From Burkholderiales bacterium (GTDB taxonomy: Bacteria; Pseudomonadota; Gammaproteobacteria; Burkholderiales; Burkholderiaceae_C): 64,000 nucleotides of DNA. Where the stretch lies: positions 248,001 through 312,000 of the forward strand of contig JACPOK010000033.1 of assembly GCA_016191525.1 (NCBI GenBank). Reading direction: 5' to 3'. Each line of letters starts with the position of its first letter. The stretch's first letter is position 1. A program made the position numbers and the translations under genes. Below the pieces are notes generated by a model. That model was given only the letters and a program-made list of their open reading frames with translations. It ran no database searches and was not told the origin of the DNA. Positions 57,430 to 64,000 of this stretch are shown piece after piece.

Positions 57430-57702
57430 ATGGCGCGAATGGTTCAATGCATCAAGCTCGGCAAGGAAGCCGAAGGCCTCGACTTTCCTCCTTACCCCGG
57501 CGAACTCGGCAAGCGCATCTGGGAGGGCGTCAGCAAGGAAGCGTGGGCCGCATGGCTCAAGCACCAGACCATGCTGGTCAATGAAAACCGGCTGAACCTG
57601 GCCGACCAGCGTGCCCGCCAGTACCTGGCGCGCCAGATGGAAAACCACTTTTTCGGCGGCGGCGCCGATGTGGCCCAGGGTTACGTCCCGCCCGCGCCGT
57701 AA
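57430..57702 (+). CDS. yggX: Fe(2+)-trafficking / oxidative damage protection protein
   Basis: The 90-residue protein matches YggX throughout: [30 protein letters not shown], with the conserved Cys at residue 7, then [18 protein letters not shown] and [12 protein letters not shown]. It protects Fe-S clusters from oxidation and is common in gamma- and betaproteobacteria. It is divergent from sbp and is followed after 11 bases by mnmC. Confidence 0.96.
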   Translation: MARMVQCIKLGKEAEGLDFPPYPGELGKRIWEGVSKEAWAAWLKHQTMLVNENRLNLADQRARQYLARQMENHFFGGGADVAQGYVPPAP

Positions 57703-57713
57703 CGCTGCAACCC

Positions 57714-59288
57714 ATGGCCGAGCTTGCAGACCGGCTGCTGCAAGACTGCGGCCTGCCACGGGCCTGGACTGGGCAGCCGCAGTGGCGCATCCTGGCTATC
57801 GGCTTTGGCACAGGCGCCGATTTCCTGGCAGCCTGGCGTGCCTGGAAGGCCGACCCGCAACGGCCGCGCATCCTGCACTTCGTGGCCATCGACCCGTCGC
57901 CCCCGGCGGCCGTGGATCCGCCTCTCGCTGCGCAGTGGTGGGGTCTGTCGCCCGGGGTGCACCGGATGGCGTTCGACGACGGCCGCGTACTGCTCACCCT
58001 GTGCGTCGGCAGCCTGCAGGAGATGCTGCGCGAACCGCAATTCGCCGCTGATTCGGTGCTGCTGAGCGCCGGCCTGCCGCTCAAGGAACTGCGGCTGGCC
58101 AAGGCGCTGGCCAATTGCTGCCGGCGTGGCACTTCCATCGCGGGCGACGATGTGTCGCCGCAGTCGCGCGCGCTGCTCACCCAGGCCGGTTTCGCGCTGG
58201 CACAGGGCCAGGCTTTGCACGGCGAATTCGCGCCGGCCTGGGTGCCGCGCGGCCAACGTGGCAAAGCTGCTGTGGCGCCCGGCCGCTGCGTGGTGGTCGG
58301 CGGCGGCCTGTCCGGCGCCGCGGCGGCGGCCAGCCTCGCGCGCCGGGGCTGGCAGGTTCAGGTGCTGGATGGCGCCTTGCACCCTGCTAGCGGCGCCTCG
58401 GCCCTGCCCGCAGGCCTGCTGGCACCCCATGTCTCGGCGGACGACAACCTGCTGTCGCGGCTGGTGCGCTGCGGCCTGCGCGTCAGCCTGCAGCAGGCGC
58501 AGGCCCTGCTTGAGGAAGGCAGCGACTGGCAGTACAGCGGCTTGCGCGAGCAGCGGCCGGGCCTGCCGCCCTGCTGGCATGAGCACGCGGCGTGGATCAA
58601 GCCGGCGGCGCTGGTGCGCGCATGGCTGGCGCAGCCCGGCATCGAATGGCGAGGCGGCGTTCATGCCGGCCGCCTGGAACGCCAGGGCAATCAGTGGCTG
58701 GTGCTGGATGAGAGTGACTCCGAGGCCGCGCGCGCAGATATGGTGGTCGTTGCCGCGGCCCACGCCAGCACGGCGCTGCTGGGCGGCGAGCTGCCGCTGG
58801 ATCCGGTGCGGGGGCAGGTGTCGTGGGCTTTTCATGCGCAAGCGCAGGAACTGCCGGCCTTTCCGCTCAATGGCAATGGGCACTTCATCCCCTCCGTGCC
58901 CTGGCGCGGCGCCACCGCATGGCTCACCGGATCGACCTACGACCGCGGCGATGCCAGCCTGCTGGCGCGCCCGGCCGACCATGAGGCGAATCTTGAACGC
59001 CTGAAGGTGCTGGACCCGCAGGTGGCGCGGCAGCTGGCGCCCCGGTTCCAATCCGGCGAAGTCCATGCCTGGACCGGTGTGCGCTGCACCTGGGCCGACC
59101 GGCGCCCGGTGCTCGGCGAGCTGCGGCCGGGCCTGTGGGTCAGCACCGCCATGGGCTCGCGCGGCCTGACCTTCGCCGCGCTGTGCGGCGAGCTGATGGC
59201 GGCGCGCCTGCACGGTGAACCCCTGCCGCTGCCGTTCAGGCTGGCCCAGGCGCTGGACCTGGCGCGGCGCCGCGGCGGGACCGCCTGA
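57714..59288 (+). CDS. mnmC: MnmC-like tRNA modification protein with reduced methyltransferase domain
   Basis: The 524-residue protein has an N-terminal methyltransferase-like part ([16 protein letters not shown], residues about 25-185). A DAAO-type FAD domain follows from residue 190 ([75 protein letters not shown]). Full MnmC is about 650 residues. Here the N-terminus is short and the usual DGFxPxxNP motif of the methyltransferase is missing, so that half is probably inactive, while the FAD oxidoreductase half (cmnm5U to nm5U) looks intact. Confidence 0.88.
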   Translation: MAELADRLLQDCGLPRAWTGQPQWRILAIGFGTGADFLAAWRAWKADPQRPRILHFVAIDPSPPAAVDPPLAAQWWGLSPGVHRMAFDDGRVLLTLCVGSLQEMLREPQFAADSVLLSAGLPLKELRLAKALANCCRRGTSIAGDDVSPQSRALLTQAGFALAQGQALHGEFAPAWVPRGQRGKAAVAPGRCVVVGGGLSGAAAAASLARRGWQVQVLDGALHPASGASALPAGLLAPHVSADDNLLSRLVRCGLRVSLQQAQALLEEGSDWQYSGLREQRPGLPPCWHEHAAWIKPAALVRAWLAQPGIEWRGGVHAGRLERQGNQWLVLDESDSEAARADMVVVAAAHASTALLGGELPLDPVRGQVSWAFHAQAQELPAFPLNGNGHFIPSVPWRGATAWLTGSTYDRGDASLLARPADHEANLERLKVLDPQVARQLAPRFQSGEVHAWTGVRCTWADRRPVLGELRPGLWVSTAMGSRGLTFAALCGELMAARLHGEPLPLPFRLAQALDLARRRGGTA

Positions 59289-59306
59289 CAGAGGGGAAAA
59301 CGGCCA

Positions 59307-59350
59307 CAGAGCGCACCAGCTGTGCTCAGGCAGCTATATTTTTTGTAGCA
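59307..59350 (-). repeat. 44-base interspersed repeat, copy A (supplies stop of pseudo-receiver gene)
   Basis: Read on the minus strand: TGCTA, CAAAAAATA, TAGCTGCCTGAGCA, 5 bases, GGTGCGCTCTG. The TAG of TAGC is the stop codon of the 59334-60074 gene, exactly as in copy D for xth. It is ungapped against copy B. Confidence 0.75.
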
Positions 59351-60074
59351 GCGTGTGCAGGCGCGCGGGATGCGGCGGCTTGTCGAACAGGGCCGCGCCG
59401 GCCAGCCAGCCGCGCACGCGGTCCAGCAGCGATGCGTGCTGCTTGACCACGACCACCCGCGCGATGGAAGGCTTGCCCTGGGCCAGCTGCTTCATGAATT
59501 CCCAGCCCTGCGCGTCGGGCAGGTCGAAATCCACCAGCACCACTTCGTAGGCCGTATCGCGCATCAGTTGCTGCGCTTCGGCCGCGCTGGCCGCGTCGTC
59601 GGCGCGCGTGAGGTCGGCCAGTGACAGGCGTGCCCGCATGTACAGCCGCACGTCGCGCCCGGCCGCGATGATCAGCGCGCGCCGCATCGGCTCTTGCGGC
59701 TCCGGCGGCCGCGTGTCTTCCACGATGCCGATGCCCAGGTCGAAATCCAGCGGCTCGGGCGGCAGGAACAGGTCATCCATGGCCTGCACCACCTGCGGCC
59801 AGAGCAGCGGCCGGTCGAACGACACCAGGGTTTCCTCAGGCGCGCCGGGGCCGACCCAGAACAGCTTCATGTCGGGCGGCTGCCGCGCGGCCATCAGCAT
59901 CGAGGCTTCGTAGCTTTCGCCATCGACCAGCGCCAGCCGCGGCAGCGCCGGCGCATCGTCCGCCCACAGCGCGTAGCTGGCCTGGCGCCCTTCCGAAAGG
60001 CGGAATATCGTGTTGAGCGCATGGCGCTCGACATCGTTGAAGCCCAGCACTTTGACGAAGATCGGTGGTGTCAT
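59334..60074 (-). CDS. Pseudo-receiver protein
   Basis: The 246-residue soluble protein resembles two linked receiver folds. The C-terminal one (about residues 125-246) has VVLVDFDLPDAQGWEFMKQL with an Asp at the acceptor position and FDKPPHPARL near the conserved Lys. The acidic pair near its start is missing (RRALIIAAGRD). The N-terminal half (VKVLGFNDVERHALNTIFRLSEGR) is divergent. It probably acts in protein interaction or as an atypical regulator. The last codons come from a 44-base repeat. Confidence 0.65.
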   Translation of the reverse strand: MTPPIFVKVLGFNDVERHALNTIFRLSEGRQASYALWADDAPALPRLALVDGESYEASMLMAARQPPDMKLFWVGPGAPEETLVSFDRPLLWPQVVQAMDDLFLPPEPLDFDLGIGIVEDTRPPEPQEPMRRALIIAAGRDVRLYMRARLSLADLTRADDAASAAEAQQLMRDTAYEVVLVDFDLPDAQGWEFMKQLAQGKPSIARVVVVKQHASLLDRVRGWLAGAALFDKPPHPARLHTLLQKI

Positions 60075-60183
60075 CCTGAATGATTTGGTTTACAGGCGGA
60101 ATTATGGAGCTTGCACCGCCGTGCTCAGCCGCCCTTATCCGCGAATCGCGGAAAACCGCCCGCTAAGCCGCATGAATACTGGC

Positions 60184-60204
60184 GAATAAGCTTATCCGCA
60201 TAAG
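60184..60204. promoter_or_regulatory. Candidate CysB-type site upstream of the sulfite-reductase operon
   Basis: Overlapping palindromes ATAAG-CTTAT and CTTAT-CCGC-ATAAG lie 55-75 bases before the TSUP gene. The GAATAAGCTTATCC part closely matches GGATAAGCATATGC upstream of the peroxiredoxin-cysTWA operon at 37159. A sulfur-responsive regulator site is inferred. Confidence 0.45.
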
Positions 60205-60258
60205 GCGCGAACCAAAAAATCGTTTGTTTTCATATGGGCGGCTTTTAAAGTCGCGCAC

Positions 60259-61050
60259 ATGCATGACTTTGCCTTTGTCTTTGCCGGTTTCTTCGTCGGC
60301 CTGGTTGTCGGCCTGACCGGGGTCGGGGGCGGCTCGCTGATGACGCCGCTGCTGATCTTCGGCTTCGGCATCAAGCCCTACCTGGCGATCGGCACCGACC
60401 TGCTGTTCGCCGCCGGCACCAAGTTCGGCGGCGCCGTGGGGCTGGCCCGCCAGAAGCGGATCGACTGGCCCGTGGTGGCGCTGCTGTCGGCCGGCAGCAT
60501 CCCGGCCGCGCTGGTGACGATTTTCTTCCTGCACCGCGCCGGCCCCGCCGACCCCGCCGTGCAGGCGGTGATGACCACCACGCTGGGCGCCGCCCTGCTG
60601 CTCACCGCGGCCGCCACGCTCTACAAGGCCATCAAGGGCAAGGCGATTTCCCGCCACCTCGATGCGCAGCAGCTGGCCCATGCCACCACGCCGCGCTACT
60701 GGTGGCAGCCGGTGCTGTTCGGCGCCGCCATCGGCGCGCTGGTGTCGCTCACCTCCGTGGGCGCGGGCGCCATCGGCGTCACGGTGCTGATGCTGCTTTA
60801 CCCCGCGCTGCCGCTGCCGCGCATCATTGCCGCCGACATTGCGTATGCCGTGCCGCTGACGCTGGTGGCGGGCCTCGGCCACGCCAGCATCGGCTCGGTC
60901 AACTGGCCGCTGCTGGGCCTGCTGCTGGCCGGCTCGCTGCCCGGCATCTGGCTGGGTTCGCGGCTGGTGCGCAATGCGCCCGACCGGCTGATCCGCTCAT
61001 TGCTGTCGCTGCTGCTGGCCTATGCCGGCGTGCGCCTGATCTCCATCTGA
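60259..61050 (+). CDS. TSUP-family permease (TauE/SafE, sulfite or organosulfur exporter)
   Basis: The 263-residue membrane protein has about eight helices and the two TSUP repeats, each with a conserved start: FFVGLVVGLTGVGGGSLMTPLL and ALVSLTSVGAGAIGVTVLML. Members export sulfite, sulfoacetate or related anions. Its place 21 bases before cysI suggests removal of excess sulfite or uptake of a sulfur compound. A candidate regulatory palindrome lies upstream. Confidence 0.92.
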   Translation: MHDFAFVFAGFFVGLVVGLTGVGGGSLMTPLLIFGFGIKPYLAIGTDLLFAAGTKFGGAVGLARQKRIDWPVVALLSAGSIPAALVTIFFLHRAGPADPAVQAVMTTTLGAALLLTAAATLYKAIKGKAISRHLDAQQLAHATTPRYWWQPVLFGAAIGALVSLTSVGAGAIGVTVLMLLYPALPLPRIIAADIAYAVPLTLVAGLGHASIGSVNWPLLGLLLAGSLPGIWLGSRLVRNAPDRLIRSLLSLLLAYAGVRLISI

Positions 61051-61071
61051 TTGCCCTTCAGAAGAACAACG

Positions 61072-62904
61072 ATGTACCAATACACCGAATTCGACAAACA
61101 GTTCGTGCGTGCCCGCGCCGACCAATACCGCGACCAGCTGGAACGCAACCTGGCCGGCAAGCTGAGCGACGACGACTTCCGCCCGCTGCGGCTGCAGAAC
61201 GGCTGGTATATCCAGCGCTACGCGCCGATGCTGCGCGTGGCCGTGCCCTATGGCGAGCTGTCCAGCCGCCAGCTGCGCGCCCTGGCGAAGATCGCCCACG
61301 ACTACGACCAGCCCACGGCCGAACTGCTCAGCGAAGCGCAGGCCGCGCAGGACAAGCTGGGCCCGGTGCCCCTTGCTCCCCATTACGCGGGCGGCGGGTC
61401 CGTGCACTCCAAGCTGACGGTGGGCTACGGCCACTTCACCACCCGCCAGAACGTGCAGTTCAACTGGATTCCGCTCACCAAGAGCGCCGACGTGATGGAC
61501 CTGCTGGCCAGTGTGGACATGCACGGCATCCAGACCAGCGGCAACTGCATCCGCAACATCACCAGCGACGAGCGCGCCGGCATCGCGGTGGACGAGATCG
61601 TCGATCCGCGCCCCTACTGCGAAATCCTGCGCCAGTGGAGCACGCTGCACCCCGAGTTCGCCTTCCTGCCGCGCAAGTTCAAGATCGCCGTCTCCGGCGC
61701 CGCTGAAGACCGCGCCGCCACCTACTGGCACGACGTAGGCCTGCACGTGGCGAAGAACGAAGCGGGTGAAGTCGGCTTCAAGGTGCTGGTGGGCGGCGGC
61801 ATGGGCCGCACGCCGGTCATCGCCACCGCGATCCGCGAGTTCCTGCCCTGGGACCAGATCCTGAACTACCTGGAAGCCGTGGTGCGCGTGTACAACCGCT
61901 GGGGCCGCCGCGACAACATGTACAAGGCCCGCATCAAGATCCTGGTGAAGGCCGAGGGCCAGCGCTACATCGACGAGGTGGAAGCCGAGTACAAGCAGAT
62001 CGTTGAAGTGGACGGCGCGCCGCACACCATCACCCAGGCCGAGCTGGACCGCGTATCCGCTTCTTTCCTGCCGCCGGTGCAGCAGCGCGATCGCAAGGGC
62101 GCCGCCGCGAACGTTGGCGACATCCTGCGCGCCGGCGCCAATGCCGACGTGGAATACGCGCGCTGGCTGCAGCAGAACGTGGCGGCCCACAAGAACCCCG
62201 AGCTGCGCGCCGTGACGCTGTCGTTCAAGCGCCTGGGCCAGGCCCCCGGCGACGCCACGGGCGACCAGCTGGAGCTGGCCGCGCAGCTGGCCGACCGCTT
62301 CTCGGCCGGCGAAACCCGCGTCACCCACGACCAGAACCTGCTCTTGCCCTGGGTTCACCAGGACGACCTGCCCGAGCTGTGGCATGCCGCACGCAAGGCG
62401 GGCCTGGCCAAGGCCAACATCCGCCTGCTGTCGGACATGATCGCCTGCCCCGGCGGCGATTTCTGCTCGCTGGCCAATGCGCGCTCGCTGCCGATCGCCG
62501 AGGCCATCACGCAGCGCTACCAGGACCTGGACGAGCTGCACGACATCGGCGAGATCGACCTGCACATCAGCGGTTGCATCAACAGCTGCGGGCATCACCA
62601 CAGCGGCCACATCGGCATCCTGGGCGTCGACAAGGACGGCAAGGAGTGGTACCAGGTCACCCTGGGCGGCTCGGACGGTTCCGCGCTGTCCGGCGCGGCC
62701 GTCCCCGGCAAGGTGGTGGGCCCCTCGTTCTCGGCCGCCGAAGTGCCCGAGGTGATCGAGGCCGTGCTGGACACCTACCGCCAGCAGCGCCAGAGCACCG
62801 GCGGCAAGAGCGAAACCTTCATCGACACGCTGCGCCGCGTGGGCCTGGAGCCGTTCAAGGCCGCGGCCAACGGCGCGCGCTTTTCCGAAAGGCAGGCGGC
62901 CTGA
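61072..62904 (+). CDS. cysI: Sulfite reductase haemoprotein (nitrite/sulfite reductase family)
   Basis: The 610-residue enzyme reduces sulfite to sulfide using sirohaem and a 4Fe-4S cluster. The cluster ligands are CPGGDFC and, 40 residues later, CINSC within LHISGCINSCGHHHSGHIG. The N-terminal half-domain with TVGYGHFTTRQNVQFNWIPL and GNCIRNITSDE binds sirohaem. The start at 61072 gives MYQYTEFDKQFV, typical of betaproteobacterial CysI; an upstream TTG is less likely. The next gene starts directly after its stop. Confidence 0.95.
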   Translation: MYQYTEFDKQFVRARADQYRDQLERNLAGKLSDDDFRPLRLQNGWYIQRYAPMLRVAVPYGELSSRQLRALAKIAHDYDQPTAELLSEAQAAQDKLGPVPLAPHYAGGGSVHSKLTVGYGHFTTRQNVQFNWIPLTKSADVMDLLASVDMHGIQTSGNCIRNITSDERAGIAVDEIVDPRPYCEILRQWSTLHPEFAFLPRKFKIAVSGAAEDRAATYWHDVGLHVAKNEAGEVGFKVLVGGGMGRTPVIATAIREFLPWDQILNYLEAVVRVYNRWGRRDNMYKARIKILVKAEGQRYIDEVEAEYKQIVEVDGAPHTITQAELDRVSASFLPPVQQRDRKGAAANVGDILRAGANADVEYARWLQQNVAAHKNPELRAVTLSFKRLGQAPGDATGDQLELAAQLADRFSAGETRVTHDQNLLLPWVHQDDLPELWHAARKAGLAKANIRLLSDMIACPGGDFCSLANARSLPIAEAITQRYQDLDELHDIGEIDLHISGCINSCGHHHSGHIGILGVDKDGKEWYQVTLGGSDGSALSGAAVPGKVVGPSFSAAEVPEVIEAVLDTYRQQRQSTGGKSETFIDTLRRVGLEPFKAAANGARFSERQAA

Positions 62905-63297
62905 ATGACTGCATTGACTATGAAATTGATAGCGGCCCACGCACAGCCAGAGCGCTCTGCAGGCCAAAACGTCACCCAGATTTCGAATGACGCGGACCCC
63001 CGGGCCGTTTCGCTCGAGGGTGTCCATGTCATCGAACTGAACTTCCCCAAGTTCGCCGACGGCCGCGCCTTCAGCCAGGCCTTCCTGCTGCGCCGCCGCC
63101 TGGGCTTCAAGGGCGATATCCGCGCCACCGGAGAAGTGCTGGTGGACCAGCTGGTGCAGATGCAGCGCACGGGCTTTTCCAGCGCCGTGCTGCGCGCCGA
63201 CCAGGACGTTGCCTTCGCGCAGCGCCAGTTCGACCGCTATGCGCAGTTCTACCAGGGAGACGCCGTGGACACCGCGCCGTTGTTCGCACATGGCTGA
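62905..63297 (+). CDS. DUF934 family sulfur-assimilation protein with repeat-encoded N-terminus
   Basis: The 130-residue protein matches DUF934 from about residue 30 on (VHVIELNFPKFADGRAFSQAFLLRRRLGFKGDIRATGEVLVDQLVQMQRTGF). Members are always linked to cysI and cysH and may help electron transfer or assembly. The ATG at 62905 abuts the cysI stop; an in-frame ATG at 62920 is inside a 44-base repeat. About 15-18 of the first 22 residues are translated repeat DNA, unlike the family N-terminus. It overlaps cysH by eight bases. Confidence 0.9.
   Translation: MTALTMKLIAAHAQPERSAGQNVTQISNDADPRAVSLEGVHVIELNFPKFADGRAFSQAFLLRRRLGFKGDIRATGEVLVDQLVQMQRTGFSSAVLRADQDVAFAQRQFDRYAQFYQGDAVDTAPLFAHG
62916..62959 (+). 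repeat. 44-base interspersed repeat, copy C (within the DUF934 gene start)
   Basis: GACTA, TGAAATTGA, TAGC, GGCCCACGCA, CAGCC and AGAGCGCTCTG align block by block with copies A, B and D. It continues with CAGGCCAAAA. The copy contains the ATG at 62920 and stays open in the DUF934 frame. Confidence 0.7.
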
Positions 63298-63928
63298 AAT
63301 CATGGAAAGAGGCATAGCCCTCGCGGAAGTCAACGCCACACTCGGCCGTGATGCACAGGGCCTGGTGGAGTGGGCCATCGGCCTGGGCAAGCCCGCGATC
63401 GTCACCACCAATTTCCGCCCCTTTGAAGCGGTGATCCTGCACATGGTCACGCGCGCGAAGCCTGACGTGCCGGTGGTCTGGATGGACAACGGCTACAACA
63501 CCGAGGCCACCTACCGCTTTGCCGACGAGGTCACGCGGCAGCTGCAGCTCAACCTGCGCATCTTCGTGCCGCGCCGCTCGCGTGCGCACCGCGAAGCCGT
63601 GGAGGGAGCAGTGCCGGCGCTGGATGACCCGCGCCACGCGGCCTTCACCGAGGAAGTGAAGCTCGAGCCGTTCGCGCGCGCCCTGCGCGAGACGGCGCCC
63701 CGCGTCTGGTTCACCGCGCTGCGGGCCACCGACACCGCCGTGCGCGCGCAGATGGACCCGGTCTCCATCAACCCGGACGGCCTGATCAAGGTCGCGCCGC
63801 TGCTGCACTGGTCGTCGAAGGACTTGCACGAGTACTGCCAGGCGCACGGCCTGCCCAATAACTTCGACTACGTGGACCCGACCAAGGGCGAAGACAACCG
63901 CGAATGCGGATTGCACCTGGAGCACTGA
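63290..63928 (+). CDS. cysH: Phosphoadenylyl-sulfate reductase family protein
   Basis: The 212-residue enzyme reduces (P)APS to sulfite with thioredoxin. The catalytic Cys is in the C-terminal ECGLH. WMDNGYNTEATYRFADEV and VWFTALRATDTAVRAQM match the family. The CC...CxxC motif of 4Fe-4S APS reductases is absent, pointing to the PAPS-type or a variant. The phosphate loop reads TTNFRPFEAVILH, unlike the usual SxSFGxxSAV. The ATG at 63290 overlaps DUF934; a second Met is four codons on. Confidence 0.9.
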   Translation: MAEIMERGIALAEVNATLGRDAQGLVEWAIGLGKPAIVTTNFRPFEAVILHMVTRAKPDVPVVWMDNGYNTEATYRFADEVTRQLQLNLRIFVPRRSRAHREAVEGAVPALDDPRHAAFTEEVKLEPFARALRETAPRVWFTALRATDTAVRAQMDPVSINPDGLIKVAPLLHWSSKDLHEYCQAHGLPNNFDYVDPTKGEDNRECGLHLEH

Positions 63929-63932
63929 CCGT

Positions 63933-64000
63933 ATGAACGCCCGCACCGAACCCCAGCTGCTTGCCCACCTGAGCAACCAGCACCTGGACGCGCTGGAGGA
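63933..64000 (+). CDS. cysD: Sulfate adenylyltransferase small subunit, partial (5' end only)
   Basis: Only 22 codons are in the window: MNARTEPQLLAHLSNQHLDALE. The LSNQHLDALE stretch fits the N-terminus of CysD, which with CysN activates sulfate to APS. It starts four bases after the cysH stop. The call rests mainly on context and this short match. Confidence 0.8.
   Translation, partial: MNARTEPQLLAHLSNQHLDALE

Noticed and set aside
60997..63489. An 830-codon open frame on the minus strand
   Set aside because: It is antisense to cysI, DUF934 and cysH and shows no domain. The plus-strand genes carry clear catalytic motifs.

Overview
The window is GC-rich, densely coded chromosomal DNA with no gap over about 200 bases. 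It probably comes from a betaproteobacterium of the Burkholderiales, most likely a Comamonadaceae member. Pointers are four Bug/TctC-type solute receptors, the combination of cysI, a DUF934 gene, cysH and cysD, the ssuEADCBF order, many ATGA/GTGA operon couplings, and short interspersed hairpin repeats of the kind I associate with that family. I saw no rRNA, tRNA, insertion sequence, prophage or CRISPR array.

Bases 1-9900 are catabolic. A halogenase-like flavoprotein runs off the left edge. An IclR regulator is divergent from pobA (4-hydroxybenzoate 3-hydroxylase). A three-gene run of small DUF proteins follows, then an acyl-CoA cluster: acyl-CoA dehydrogenase, Bug receptor, CaiB/BaiF CoA-transferase and MaoC/FAS1-like dehydratase, with a short racemase-like CaiB protein divergent from it. 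Bases 9950-17200 hold mixed housekeeping and stress-type genes: a YajG-like lipoprotein, YgiQ, a CHRD lipoprotein, a PfpI-like protein, a Q/S-rich protein coupled to a collagen-like lipoprotein, DUF924, and a LysR regulator divergent from an NAD(P)-binding protein.

Bases 17200-24000 form a signalling block: a receiver fused to a decayed nucleotide cyclase, a Ser/Thr kinase fused to two receivers, a membrane histidine kinase, exonuclease III and a lone receiver. Bases 24000-33000 contain an SGNH-like lipoprotein, a degenerate GGDEF membrane protein, argA, a LysE exporter, an erythromycin-esterase-like enzyme, a GNAT acyltransferase/ATP-grasp pair, a haem-oxygenase-fold oxidase and dsbB.

Bases 33000-37100 encode sulfate uptake (cysTWA) behind a hydrolase and a 1-Cys peroxiredoxin resembling LsfA. 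Bases 37200-50000 contain a LysR/azoR pair and an apparently uncharacterised aromatic ring-cleavage operon with its own Bug receptors and a divergent AraC regulator. In that operon a ThDP-dependent decarboxylase-like protein is fused in frame, with no stop codon, to an aldehyde dehydrogenase.

Bases 50000-57300 are a sulfonate operon (ssuE, two ssuA copies, ssuD, ssuC, ssuB, ssuF) headed by a sulfate-binding protein. Bases 57400-60100 hold yggX, an unusual mnmC and a pseudo-receiver. Bases 60250-64000 are assimilatory sulfate reduction (TSUP permease, cysI, DUF934, cysH, start of cysD). About a third of the window therefore serves sulfur acquisition.

The most unusual features are the ThDP/ALDH fusion, a 44-base repeat that supplies stop or start codons to neighbouring genes, and a palindromic repeat inserted in frame into the ssuC N-terminus.
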